Part shown: positions 8,109 through 16,336 of the stretch, one piece after another | Layout of the letters: the number at the start of each line of letters is the position of its first letter | Numbering within the stretch: the stretch's first letter is position 1 | Assembly (NCBI GenBank): GCA_018058135.1 | Contig: JAGPCK010000026.1 | Coordinates: 1 to 37,331 of the forward strand | Origin: Bacteroidia bacterium | GTDB taxonomy: Bacteria; Bacteroidota; Bacteroidia; UKL13-3 | Reading direction: 5' to 3' | Length of the DNA stretch: 37,331 bases | Made by a program: the position numbers and the translations under genes | The notes under the pieces: generated by a model | Seen by the model: the letters and a program-made list of their open reading frames with translations, nothing else | Database searches by the model: none | Told to the model about the DNA's origin: nothing

Positions 8109-9416
8109 ATGCTTAGTCAGATTATATTTGTTGCAGTATCAGCAGTTTCCATCTACCTGTTCGCTAAAAATATCGGGAGAATCCGTAGAAATATTCTTTT
8201 GGGTAAGGATGTTGATTTGAGCGATAATCCTGCCCAAAGATGGAAAACCATGTTGCGGGTTGCTTTCGGGCAAACCAAAATGGCGGCTCGCCCGGTTCCG
8301 TTTTTGCTACATTTTATCGTCTATGTCGGTTTTGTACTCATTAATATTGAGGTACTGGAGATTTTGATTGACGGTATTTTTGGCACACACAGGGTATTGT
8401 CCTTTATGGGACCGGTTTATAATCTGGCCATCGGTTTTTTCGAGATCCTGGCTTTTGGAGTACTTGTGGCCTGTGTCATATTTCTGAGCAGACGCTACAT
8501 CATAAAGCTATCCCGTTTCCAAAGCCACGAATTAAAAGGGCAACCCAACCGCGATGCAGCTACCATTCTTTTTGTAGAGATTATATTAATGGCCGCACTG
8601 TTAAAAATGAATGCGGCTGATCAGGTTTTGCAATCACGTGGGGTGGAGCATTATACACTTACCGGCTCGTTCCCCGTAAGCAGTTGGTTGTTGATGCCCG
8701 TATTTAATCAATTCAGTTCAGATACACTAGTACTATTTGAACGTACGGCCTGGTGGTTTCACATTTTAGGCATATTCGCTTTTATGAACTACCTGCCCTT
8801 CAGCAAACATTTTCACATTATTATGGCCTTCCCCAATACGTTTTATTCTAACCTAAAAGCTAAAGGGGAATTCAATAACATGGCCTCTGTTACGCAGGAA
8901 GTAAAATTAATGATGGACCCCACTGCCACCACACCTGATGGATATGAACCGCCAACCAGTTTCGGGGTAAAGGATGTGCAGGATTTAACCTGGAAAAACC
9001 TGATGGATGCTTACACATGCACAGAGTGTGGCCGTTGTACCAGCAGTTGTCCGCAAAATATTACAGGTAAAGTACTTTCACCGCGTAAAATTATGATGGA
9101 TACCCGCGACCGATTGGAAGAAGTAGGTAAAAACATTGACGCGAATAAAGGAACTTTTGTTGATGACGGTAAGAATCTGCACCACTACATCAGCGAAGCA
9201 GAATTATGGGCTTGTAATACCTGCAACGCCTGTGTTGAGGCTTGCCCCATTAACATCAATCCAATGGAAATTATTGTAGAAATGCGCAGGTACAAAGTAA
9301 TGGAACAATCATCTGCACCGGCTTCTCTCAATAATATGTTTACCAATCTGGAAAATAATCAGGCCCCTTGGCAATTCAGTCCTATGGACAGAGCCAATTG
9401 GACGCAGGAAGTATAA
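8109..9416 (+). CDS. Membrane-bound 4Fe-4S dicluster protein (Hdr/GlcF-like electron transfer)
   Basis: About 435 residues. The N-terminal half holds roughly five membrane helices that resemble the haem-b-binding region of NarI/HdrE-type subunits; His residues in the helices (for example LLHFIVYVGF and WWFHILGIFAF) could ligate haem. The C-terminal half has two complete ferredoxin motifs: C304-x2-C307-x2-C310-x3-C314-P and C369-x2-C372-x2-C375-x3-C379-P. Together with the next gene, which encodes the cysteine-rich CCG module, this reproduces the architecture of membrane DUF224 oxidoreductases that pass electrons from flavoproteins to quinone. ATG 8109 is preferred to TTG 8103. No flavoprotein gene is adjacent, so the electron donor is unknown. 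Confidence 0.85.
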   Translation: MLSQIIFVAVSAVSIYLFAKNIGRIRRNILLGKDVDLSDNPAQRWKTMLRVAFGQTKMAARPVPFLLHFIVYVGFVLINIEVLEILIDGIFGTHRVLSFMGPVYNLAIGFFEILAFGVLVACVIFLSRRYIIKLSRFQSHELKGQPNRDAATILFVEIILMAALLKMNAADQVLQSRGVEHYTLTGSFPVSSWLLMPVFNQFSSDTLVLFERTAWWFHILGIFAFMNYLPFSKHFHIIMAFPNTFYSNLKAKGEFNNMASVTQEVKLMMDPTATTPDGYEPPTSFGVKDVQDLTWKNLMDAYTCTECGRCTSSCPQNITGKVLSPRKIMMDTRDRLEEVGKNIDANKGTFVDDGKNLHHYISEAELWACNTCNACVEACPININPMEIIVEMRRYKVMEQSSAPASLNNMFTNLENNQAPWQFSPMDRANWTQEV

Positions 9417-9467
9417 AATCGTTTGTAAAAAAAATAACTAAAGCACACCTAAAATACAGCATATATC

Positions 9468-10256
9468 ATGAGCGAATTCAGAGTACGTACTATGGCCGAT
9501 ATGGTGGCAGCAGGTGAAGAGGCAGAAATTCTTTTTTGGGTTGGCTGTGCAGGCAGTTTTGATGAGCGTGCACAAAAAATAACCAAAGCTGTTGCTAAAA
9601 TTCTTCATGCCGGTGGAATTAAGTTCGCCATATTGGGTACAGAGGAAGCCTGTACAGGCGACCCCGCTAAACGTGCCGGAAATGAATTCCTGTTTCAGAT
9701 GATGGCTATGCAAAACATCACTACGCTCAACATGTACGGAGTGAAAAAGATTGTAACCGGTTGTCCGCATTGTTTTAATACACTAAAAAACGAATACCCT
9801 GAGTTAGGCGGTTCCTACGAAGTGCTTCATCACACTACACTTATAAACCAATTGCTCAAAGACGGAAAAATAAGCATTAAAGGCGGGGCATTCAAAGGTC
9901 AGCGCATTACGTATCATGACAGTTGCTATCTGGGTCGTGCCAATAATATTTACGAAGCACCGCGTGAGGTGATAGAGAAGCTGGATGTGGAACTGGTGGA
10001 AATGAAACGTAGCAAAGCCAATGGTTTGTGCTGCGGTGCAGGCGGTGCTCAAATGTTCAAAGATGCTGAGCAAGGCAAAAAAGAAGTGAACCTAGAGCGT
10101 GCAGATGATATGCTCGAAGCTCAGCCCAATGTGGTAGCTGCGGCCTGCCCGTTTTGTATGACTATGTTGCGTGATGGTGTAAAGCACCACAATAAGGAAC
10201 AGGAAATTGAAGTGAAAGACATTGCGGAGTTAGTTGCTTCAGCTATGGATTTATAA
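9468..10256 (+). CDS. CCG-domain (cysteine-rich) Fe-S protein, heterodisulfide reductase-related
   Basis: A 262-residue soluble protein with two cysteine-rich (CCG) modules. The first has C27 (GCAGS), C62 (EACTGD) and C99/C102 (TGCPHC). The second has C153 (HDSCYLG), C188-C189 (GLCCGAGG) and C227/C230 (ACPFC). The second module is canonical; the first has a single Cys where the usual pair is expected. These modules resemble HdrB, GlcF and LldE, where they bind an unusual 4Fe-4S cluster or act in thiol/quinone redox. The gene follows the membrane ferredoxin protein after 51 bases and probably forms a complex with it at the inner face of the membrane. Confidence 0.85.
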   Translation: MSEFRVRTMADMVAAGEEAEILFWVGCAGSFDERAQKITKAVAKILHAGGIKFAILGTEEACTGDPAKRAGNEFLFQMMAMQNITTLNMYGVKKIVTGCPHCFNTLKNEYPELGGSYEVLHHTTLINQLLKDGKISIKGGAFKGQRITYHDSCYLGRANNIYEAPREVIEKLDVELVEMKRSKANGLCCGAGGAQMFKDAEQGKKEVNLERADDMLEAQPNVVAAACPFCMTMLRDGVKHHNKEQEIEVKDIAELVASAMDL

Positions 10257-10270
10257 TTTATCTTTGTACT

Positions 10271-10759
10271 ATGAATTTTCTCACCATGCCACCAGATGCC
10301 CGCGTTTGGGTGTATCAGGCCGACAGAGTTTTCACTGAACAGGAGCAAGAGGAACTTGCTGTTTTTTTTAATGAGTTTGTGAAACAGTGGACGGCTCACA
10401 ACAAGCAACTCAAAGCCACTATGGACTTAATGTACTGTCGGTTTGTGGTGGTCATGTTAGATGAGTCATTTAATAATGTGAGTGGCTGCGGCATTGATAA
10501 ATCTGTGAATTTTCTAAAAGCCATTGAAGGTGACTTTAAGGTGTCTTTCTTCAATCGTTTGCTGGTGGCCTATAAAGCAGGCGACGAAATTAATGTGTGC
10601 AAACAACACGAGGTGGCTGATTTACTTTTCAATGGCCAACTTACAGCCGATACCTTAGTATTTAATAACGTAGTTCAGAATCGTGAAGAATTTGATGCTT
10701 TCTGGTTAACACCATTAAAAAACACATGGTTATCGAAGTACCTGCCTCAGGCCGTGTAA
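10271..10759 (+). CDS. Conserved Bacteroidota protein of unknown function
   Basis: A 162-residue protein without signal peptide or membrane helix. Visible landmarks are RVWVYQADR near the start, QWTAHNKQL, a central FVVVMLDES strand with SGCGIDKSVNF, and TLVFNNVVQNREEF towards the end. From memory, close relatives in Bacteroidota are often labelled ABC transporter ATPase. That label has no support here: there is no Walker A, signature or Walker B motif. The gene starts 14 bases after the CCG protein and is probably co-transcribed. A TATCTTTG at 10259-10266 could supply an internal promoter, in which case ATG 10286 would be the start. I kept ATG 10271 because remembered homologues extend further N-terminally. 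Confidence 0.75.
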   Translation: MNFLTMPPDARVWVYQADRVFTEQEQEELAVFFNEFVKQWTAHNKQLKATMDLMYCRFVVVMLDESFNNVSGCGIDKSVNFLKAIEGDFKVSFFNRLLVAYKAGDEINVCKQHEVADLLFNGQLTADTLVFNNVVQNREEFDAFWLTPLKNTWLSKYLPQAV

Positions 10760-10913
10760 ATATTTTCTCGTCAGATTTAACACTCACTTTCGTCAGATAA
10801 TGGTGCTGTTGGGTGAAATAGTCTCCATAACATGTTTCAAATATTCTTTAAGTTTGAATTCGAGAATCTAATGCTACGTAGCCCCATTTTAAATTTGTTT
10901 TCTCTAAGCTGAA

Positions 10914-11512
10914 TCACTTGCCATCCTTATGTCGCCACAAATGCAGGCAAGCATACGTACGGTAAGGGCTCCATTTGCCTGAGATGCGCAGCATATCCTG
11001 CTTAAATTGTTTTTTGTCAGTGGCATCGAGGTTGTATAATTTTATCATGGCCTGTTGTATGCCCAAATCATCTGGCGCAAAAACATCCTCCCGCCCCAGG
11101 GTAAACATCAGCAACATTTCAACGGTCCATTGCCCTCACCTTTTATGGGGGTAAGACACTGAAGCACCTCTTCATTACTCATGCGGTGCAGTCGGGCATC
11201 TGTAAGTCGGTGTTCTTTAAAGTAGCGGCACACGTTGAGCACGTATTGTGCTTTGGCATTCGATAATCCAATGCCGCGTAATTGTTCAAAAGGAGTATCA
11301 AGTATTTGCGCTATAGTGGGGGCCGGTTTGGGGTAAAGGTTAACAAAACGCTGGTAAATAATATCGGCCACTTTGGTGGAGAGCTGTTGCGACATAATGG
11401 AGGCACACAGGTGCAGGTAGACTTTTTTACGTGGTTTTAGTTCAAAGGCTCCTTGGGCGGCTATCAACTTTTTGAGTTGCCGGTCTTTGTTCAGATAGAC
11501 GGTATAGTGCAT
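10914..11512 (-). pseudogene. DNA-3-methyladenine glycosylase II-like (AlkA/HhH-GPD) gene, one-base frameshift
   Basis: Two overlapping minus-strand frames together make one HhH-GPD base-excision glycosylase. The first (11512 to 11108) carries the N-terminal helical part with CASIMSQQLSTKVADIIYQRF and LRGIGLSNAKAQYV, and runs to LTPIKG. The second resumes with GQWTVEMLLMFTLG and FAPDDLGIQQA, which contains the catalytic Asp region. Between them the sequence reads GGT-GAG-GGC where GGT-GTN-GGG-CAA-TGG would restore the helix-hairpin-helix motif KG-hydrophobic-G-x-WT. A single missing T between 11136 and 11137 explains the break. As written, the product stops before the active-site Asp. It may be a recent pseudogene or a sequencing error. 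Without the shift the protein would be about 199 residues, normal for the short AlkA family. Confidence 0.85.
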
Positions 11513-11515
11513 TTA

Positions 11516-11545
11516 CAAATATAGTCAACTCACTCAAGTGGCAAA
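11516..11545 (-). promoter_or_regulatory. Bacteroidota-type promoter for the glycosylase gene
   Basis: On the minus strand TTTG (complement of 11542-11545) and TATATTTG (complement of 11516-11523) are separated by 18 bases, a good consensus match. It ends three bases before the ATG, implying a nearly leaderless transcript. Confidence 0.6.
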
Positions 11546-11627
11546 AAAGCCTCTTTTTTTCGACCTGAAGTTTGCATGAAACATTAAAATAATACATCTT
11601 TACCGTTAATTTAACTTAACCTTAATA

Positions 11628-12044
11628 ATGGTGCAAACCTTTAAACCACAGTCGGCAGTTGTTTATGCGCTGCTTCTCATAACAGTGCTATTTTTATTCA
11701 ACTCCTGTAAAAAGGAGGAGGGGCGTGGCGGGCAGGCTACTGTTTCGGGTAAGGTATATGCATATGATGTCAATAAAAACGGCATTCGGGTTGATTCCGG
11801 TTACATAGCCGGAGTAAGAGTATATATTTCTTACGGTAACAGCAATGCGGTTGATGATGATACCCGCACTTCTTTTGACGGCAGTTATTCTTTTGAGTGG
11901 CTAAACAAAGGCGATTATAAAGTGTGGGTGGTAAGTGATGATTGTACAGGTTGTCCGCTTAACCAGGGTTCAGATGTGGTAAATGTGAAGGTGGATGATA
12001 AAAAGGGTACAGTAACCGTGCGCGATTTAATTTACAGTTTCTGA
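11628..12044 (+). CDS. Small lipoprotein with carboxypeptidase-regulatory-like beta-sandwich
   Basis: A 138-residue lipoprotein. The signal segment ends in LFLFNSC with the lipidated Cys at 27. The mature domain (about 35-138) has an SGKVYAYDVN strand, SFDGSYSFEWLNKGDYKVWVVSD and a final VTVRDL strand. This looks like a prealbumin-like or SdrD B-like domain, of the kind used in Bacteroidota surface lipoproteins. It is the first gene of a tightly coupled operon: its TGA overlaps the VTC-domain ATG by one base (TGATG). A structural or anchoring role for the operon's envelope complex is an inference from position only. Confidence 0.75.
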   Translation: MVQTFKPQSAVVYALLLITVLFLFNSCKKEEGRGGQATVSGKVYAYDVNKNGIRVDSGYIAGVRVYISYGNSNAVDDDTRTSFDGSYSFEWLNKGDYKVWVVSDDCTGCPLNQGSDVVNVKVDDKKGTVTVRDLIYSF

Positions 12045-12814
12045 TGGATTTTGAGGCAGAGGAGCAGGAAGTAAATAAACTGTTGCTGGAGATGGATCCC
12101 ATTTCGCTGCAACAATTGGATGGTGTGCAACTGCTCAACCGTGTTGACTCCAAATTCGTTTTTCACTTCAAACATTTCCCCGATATTCTGAAAGAATTAC
12201 AGCCGCATTACAACGTGCTGGATATTGATGGCAGGCGCATGTTCAATTATGAATCGCTGTATTTTGATACACACGATTATTTGTTGTATCGTTTTCACCA
12301 CAGCGGCCGGCCCAACAGGGTAAAGGTGCGTTACCGCAGGTACATGGACTCAGGTCTTACCTTCTTTGAAGTAAAGTACAAGGTAAACGGCTTACGTACC
12401 GATAAAAAAAGATTCAGAGAAAGCACCATTTTTGATACCCTGCGCGACAGGGAAAAAGAACTCATTTACCACAAGTACTTGAATAACGATGATCTGGAGA
12501 AAAAGCTCTGGATTCGTTTTAAACGCATCACCTTAGCAGGAAAAGATTTGCCTGAACGGGCCACTCTTGATTTGAATATTTGCTTTGATAATTTCAGCAA
12601 GGAGGAGGGATTTCCGCAGTTAGTAATTGCTGAGGTGAAGCAGGATAAGAGCAGTGTATTCAGCCCTATGATACAGGCGTTTAAGAAAAGACACTTTGAG
12701 CAGATTGGCTTTAGTAAGTACACTACCGGTGTGGCATTGCTGGAGCCTATAAAACACAATGCATTTAAACCTAACCTTATAAAAATTAAAAAAATATTGC
12801 ATGGAAACACTTGA
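12044..12814 (+). CDS. VTC-domain polyphosphate polymerase-like protein
   Basis: A 256-residue cytoplasmic protein of the VTC domain family, in the triphosphate tunnel metalloenzyme fold. The expected tunnel residues are visible: R33-x-D35-x-K37 (NRVDSKFVFH), the basic strand R92-x-K94-x-R96-x-R98 (RVKVRYRR), E109-x-K111 (FFEVKYK), K121/K122/R123, E197-x-K199 (IAEVKQDK) and the closing F223-S-K225 (GFSKYTTG). In yeast Vtc4 the equivalent residues bind ATP-derived phosphates and build polyphosphate while feeding it across the membrane. No SPX or membrane domain is fused here. The next gene, overlapping by 14 bases, encodes a membrane protein that could take that place. Confidence 0.85.
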   Translation: MDFEAEEQEVNKLLLEMDPISLQQLDGVQLLNRVDSKFVFHFKHFPDILKELQPHYNVLDIDGRRMFNYESLYFDTHDYLLYRFHHSGRPNRVKVRYRRYMDSGLTFFEVKYKVNGLRTDKKRFRESTIFDTLRDREKELIYHKYLNNDDLEKKLWIRFKRITLAGKDLPERATLDLNICFDNFSKEEGFPQLVIAEVKQDKSSVFSPMIQAFKKRHFEQIGFSKYTTGVALLEPIKHNAFKPNLIKIKKILHGNT

Positions 12815-13448
12815 TTCAGGAGATGTAGCAGGTCACGCAGACCTGATGGACTTTGTATTACGATATGGCCTCAACCTGGTGGCAATTGTTATTTTGGTGC
12901 GCTTTATTTATTACCCGCGCCATCGCAATCAGGACTTTGTATTCACCTTTTTTCTTTTTAACACCCTTAACTTTTTAATCTGTTTCTTGTTGAGCAGTGT
13001 TAAACTGAAGATGGGTTTTGCCTTTGGTTTATTTGCCATCTTTTCCATTTTAAGGTACCGAACAGTTACTGTTCCTATCCGCGAAATGGGTTATTTCTTT
13101 TTGAGTGTGGCCATGGCCATCATTAACTCATTAGGTCAAACAGAAGACGGCTGGTGGTTGTTATTGATAGCAAACGCACTTATACTGGCCATGAGCTTTT
13201 TGCTCGATCGTCAGTTGTCGCTTGACCACGAAAATTTCAAAGAAATCAATTACGAGCGCATTGAATTAATTCATCCCGATAAACGGGATGATATGATTGC
13301 TGATTTGCAAAACCGTACCGGATTACCCATTCACCGTGTGGAGCTTATCCGTGTTGACTTTCTGAAAGACGTAGCGCAAATTAATGCGTTCTATTACTCC
13401 AAACAGAATGAGTCCACCTCGCGTGGTATGGGTTCAGATGATGATTAG
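12801..13448 (+). CDS. DUF4956 integral membrane protein
   Basis: A 215-residue protein with about five hydrophobic segments between residues 15 and 135 (FVLRYGLNLVAIVILV, FTFFLFNTLNFLICFLL, the GFAFGLFAIFSILRYR helix, YFFLSVAMAIINSL, WLLLIANALILAMSFLL). A soluble C-terminal domain of about 80 residues follows. The short SILRYRTVTVPIREM loop is the most conserved-looking part. DUF4956 proteins are frequently next to VTC-domain proteins in bacteria, and a joint role in making or moving polyphosphate has been suggested by that association. The gene overlaps the VTC gene by 14 bases and precedes the DUF2490 gene by 3 bases, so stoichiometric co-expression is likely. Confidence 0.85.
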   Translation: METLDSGDVAGHADLMDFVLRYGLNLVAIVILVRFIYYPRHRNQDFVFTFFLFNTLNFLICFLLSSVKLKMGFAFGLFAIFSILRYRTVTVPIREMGYFFLSVAMAIINSLGQTEDGWWLLLIANALILAMSFLLDRQLSLDHENFKEINYERIELIHPDKRDDMIADLQNRTGLPIHRVELIRVDFLKDVAQINAFYYSKQNESTSRGMGSDDD

Positions 13449-13451
13449 TCA

Positions 13452-14159
13452 ATGAACAAGGCCGTTTATTTTCTCTTCGCATTTTTTTTATTTACACAGG
13501 TCCGTGCGCAGGATGTCCGAAAAGATTTGCGTTTGCGTACCGGCATCAAAGCCAATATTGATTTACCCAAAGGCATGAGTGCGGCTGTGCAGTACCAGTA
13601 CCGTGCCAACAGCAATATATCTGCTTTCAGCGGCTCTTATTTTACGGGTACCTGGCAGTTTACATTAGTGAAGAAAAAATTATTTGCCGAGGCTGAGTAT
13701 CGTTTCAGTACCAACAGAACAAATGACCTGCATCGTTTTGGTGCCGGGCTACAGCACAAATGGCAAAAAGGAAAATTTACAGTGAGCAACCGATTAGTAT
13801 GGCAAAGAAGACAAGCCTACTTCAGTAATACTTACGAGCCGGGACGTGAGCCCTATTCTTTTTTAAGGTACCGTTTGCAAGTAAAATATAAAGTACAGGA
13901 AAATGTAGCGGTATACAGTTCAGTCGAACCTTTTTATAAATTCTCATCTACAGTAGATGAGTTGCGCAGAATTCGCTACACTGCAGGATGTAATGTACAG
14001 TTTAACAATGGCCATGCAGTGGACGTGTTTTATTTTATTCAACCTGATTACAACAATGCACCACGAGACATTACATACAATATAGGTTTGATGTATGAGT
14101 TGGATCTTGTGAGGAAAAAGAGTAAAAAAAATAAGAAAAAAGAGGGTGATTGGTTTTAA
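13452..14159 (+). CDS. DUF2490 family outer-membrane beta-barrel protein
   Basis: A 235-residue exported protein. Its signal peptide ends at VRAQ (about residue 19). It continues as alternating amphipathic strands with many aromatic and basic residues (KKKLFAEAEYRFSTNRTNDLHRFGAGLQH, KFTVSNRLVWQRR, FLRYRLQVKYKV), typical of DUF2490 barrels. It is unusual in ending with a highly basic stretch (VRKKSKKNKKKEGDWF) after the last strand. It closes the lipoprotein-VTC-DUF4956 operon and may provide an outer-membrane component. Its stop codon overlaps that of the convergent gene by three bases in the sequence TTTTAAAA. Confidence 0.8.
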   Translation: MNKAVYFLFAFFLFTQVRAQDVRKDLRLRTGIKANIDLPKGMSAAVQYQYRANSNISAFSGSYFTGTWQFTLVKKKLFAEAEYRFSTNRTNDLHRFGAGLQHKWQKGKFTVSNRLVWQRRQAYFSNTYEPGREPYSFLRYRLQVKYKVQENVAVYSSVEPFYKFSSTVDELRRIRYTAGCNVQFNNGHAVDVFYFIQPDYNNAPRDITYNIGLMYELDLVRKKSKKNKKKEGDWF

Positions 14160-14692
14160 AATGAGTACCCTAAACTTACCCCATAGAGTGGTAGAATCTT
14201 ATTGCTTATGTAAGTGTCGTCTTCATCAGCCAGCAATGGTGTAATAGCTATTCTGAATACCATACCGCTTTCTGATGGTTGGTATCGGTAGCCAAAACGG
14301 AGTACATAGTATCGGTTTAATTCTTTTGGCCCTATTGCCGTGGAAGTGCCATTGGTATTTAGGGTCTTTTCTCTGTTAAAATAAGGTGTTACGCCTACTC
14401 CGCACTCTATCATGTGCTCATACATACTTCGCATTACAATATTGAGTTCTATCGGAAATTTTGGTGCAAAGTAAGGGTTGGTTACATTTTTATATTTTGT
14501 AGGACTTATTCCCGCTCTTAGAAACATATATACCTGTGTGGAGTTATATATTCTACGTTCATAGTTGAGGGAATAGTTTTTCCCATTACCTATTGCTTCG
14601 GCATAAAATGCATGCTTCACTTTCAAGTGTTGAGACCTAGCTACCTTACTCGAGATGATTATGGGTAAAATAAATAGTAGAAACTTTTTCAA
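14156..14692 (-). CDS. Small secreted protein of unknown function, barrel-like
   Basis: A 178-residue protein with a signal peptide (MKKFLLFILPIIISSKVARSQ) and a mature part built of short amphipathic strands ending in YGVSLGYSF. The terminal Phe is typical of small outer-membrane barrels. I do not recognise the family. The start is a TTG directly after the nadE stop (TAA-TTG), so it is translated as the last gene of the barrel-nadE operon. It meets the DUF2490 gene tail to tail with overlapping stops and no terminator between them. Confidence 0.6.
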   Translation of the reverse strand: MKKFLLFILPIIISSKVARSQHLKVKHAFYAEAIGNGKNYSLNYERRIYNSTQVYMFLRAGISPTKYKNVTNPYFAPKFPIELNIVMRSMYEHMIECGVGVTPYFNREKTLNTNGTSTAIGPKELNRYYVLRFGYRYQPSESGMVFRIAITPLLADEDDTYISNKILPLYGVSLGYSF

Positions 14693-16330
14693 TTAGTCGG
14701 TCAGGTATTTTGCAACAATAGGCATTCTTCTGCCCATTCCGAAAGCTTTGGGTGAAATCCGTAAAATTGGAGGTGTTTGATGACGTTTATATTCGTTCAT
14801 GTTTACTAATCGGAGTATTCGTTTTACAATGGATTCGTTATACCCCATGCGAATAATTTCTCCCGGACTTTTTCTTTTCTCAATGTATTCAAAAAGAATG
14901 GGGTCGAGCTGTTCATAATCTGGTAATGAATCACTGTCTTTCTGATTAGGTCGCAATTCAGCGGATGGTGGTTTGGTGATAATGTTCTCCGGAATAATCT
15001 CATTATCGCGGTTGATGTAGCGGCACAGTTCAAAAATTTCTGTTTTGTACAAATCACCTATAACGGAGAGCCCACCGCACATATCACCATATAAAGTTCC
15101 GTAACCTACAGCCAATTCGCTTTTATTTGAAGTATTTAAAAGTATGTAACCAAACTTATTGCTCAGGCCCATCAGAATTAATCCGCGGCAACGTGCTTGC
15201 ATATTTTCTTCTGTCAGGTCAAAAGGTAAATTGCCAAACGCAGGCTGAAGTAATTCTCTAAAGGTATTGAAGGCGCGTTCAATAGGAATAAGCTCATGTG
15301 TCACTCGCAGATTTTTACACAACTCGAGTGAGTCACTGATCGAGTGGTCTGACGAAAATTGTGAAGGCATCAACACAGCTTTTACATTTTCTTCTCCCAA
15401 TGCGCGTGCAGCAAGATATACAACCAATGCTGAGTCTATTCCTCCTGAAAGGCCAAGTATTGCTTTGGTGAAACCCAGTTTTTTGAAGTAATCGCGTATG
15501 CCCAACACCAATGCATGCTCTATCTGTTCCATTTTTTGTGGTGTGGTAGTATGCGTACCTTTGGATGTGTTTATTTCTTCAAGTGTTACAAGGGAATAAT
15601 CTTCTTCAAATGATTTCAATTGCTCTACAATCTCCCCCTGAGCATTCATCGCAAGAGAACCTCCATCAAAGATTAATTCAGTTTGTGCACCCACATGGTT
15701 TACATACAGTAGAGGTAGCTTATATTTCTCCACATTGTTGCGCAGCACCTGTGTACGAGAGGCCAGTTGCGTGTGTGAAAAAGGCGAGGCCGCAATATTG
15801 ATAATTACATCAGGCTGGTGTTTAATCAGCTCATCCATGGGGGTGGTAATGTAAAGCGGATTATGGTTGATGTTCCATAAATCTTCACAAATGGTGAGGG
15901 CAATTTTTTTACCCGCGCAGGTAATGACGTCAAAACTACGGTTGGGTTCAAAGTAGCGGTATTCATCAAACACATCGTAAGTTGGCAACAGTGTTTTGTT
16001 GCGAATGGCACTTACTTTTCCATCACTTAAAAACCAGGCAGCATTAAATAAATCTTTTCCCTCTACCTGCGGATTGATGGCCGGTGCTCCAACAATAGCG
16101 GCTATGCCGGTGCAATGTTGAGCTATATTTTCAACAGCTTCATTACAAAGACGGATAAAATCATTAAACTCTAAAAAATCGCGTGGAGGATATCCGCAAA
16201 TGGATAATTCGGCAAATACAATCAAATCAGCCTCATCATTTTTGGCGCGTTCAATACTGCGGATAATTTTAGATGTATTTTGTTCAAAATTACCTACGTG
16301 GTAATTCAGTTGTGCGAGCGCAATTTTCAT
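14693..16330 (-). CDS. nadE: Glutamine-hydrolysing NAD+ synthetase
   Basis: A 545-residue two-domain enzyme that makes NAD+ from nicotinate adenine dinucleotide, ATP and glutamine. The N-terminal nitrilase-like glutaminase (about 1-260) has its catalytic triad: Glu41 (FAELSICGYPP), Lys112 (RNKTLLPTYDVFDEY) and Cys148 (LTICEDLWN). The C-terminal synthetase domain carries the ATP-pyrophosphatase P-loop SGGIDS at 295-300, plus NTSNKSELAVGYGTLYGDM for substrate binding. The length and both domains are normal, so the enzyme should be complete. It starts six bases after a beta-barrel gene and is followed directly by a small secreted protein gene. I recall nadE lying near gldB in other Bacteroidota, which fits the plus-strand gldB 0.7 kb away. 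Confidence 0.95.
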   Translation of the reverse strand: MKIALAQLNYHVGNFEQNTSKIIRSIERAKNDEADLIVFAELSICGYPPRDFLEFNDFIRLCNEAVENIAQHCTGIAAIVGAPAINPQVEGKDLFNAAWFLSDGKVSAIRNKTLLPTYDVFDEYRYFEPNRSFDVITCAGKKIALTICEDLWNINHNPLYITTPMDELIKHQPDVIINIAASPFSHTQLASRTQVLRNNVEKYKLPLLYVNHVGAQTELIFDGGSLAMNAQGEIVEQLKSFEEDYSLVTLEEINTSKGTHTTTPQKMEQIEHALVLGIRDYFKKLGFTKAILGLSGGIDSALVVYLAARALGEENVKAVLMPSQFSSDHSISDSLELCKNLRVTHELIPIERAFNTFRELLQPAFGNLPFDLTEENMQARCRGLILMGLSNKFGYILLNTSNKSELAVGYGTLYGDMCGGLSVIGDLYKTEIFELCRYINRDNEIIPENIITKPPSAELRPNQKDSDSLPDYEQLDPILFEYIEKRKSPGEIIRMGYNESIVKRILRLVNMNEYKRHQTPPILRISPKAFGMGRRMPIVAKYLTD

Positions 16331-16336
16331 TTTTTG

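Noticed and set aside
10760..10913. A gene or RNA in the gap after the conserved small protein
   Set aside because: Only a short CGTCAGAT direct repeat is visible; no hairpin with T-run, no open frame of interest.
11108..11143. Programmed ribosomal frameshift in the glycosylase
   Set aside because: There is no slippery heptamer or downstream pseudoknot at the break, and the simplest explanation is one missing T.
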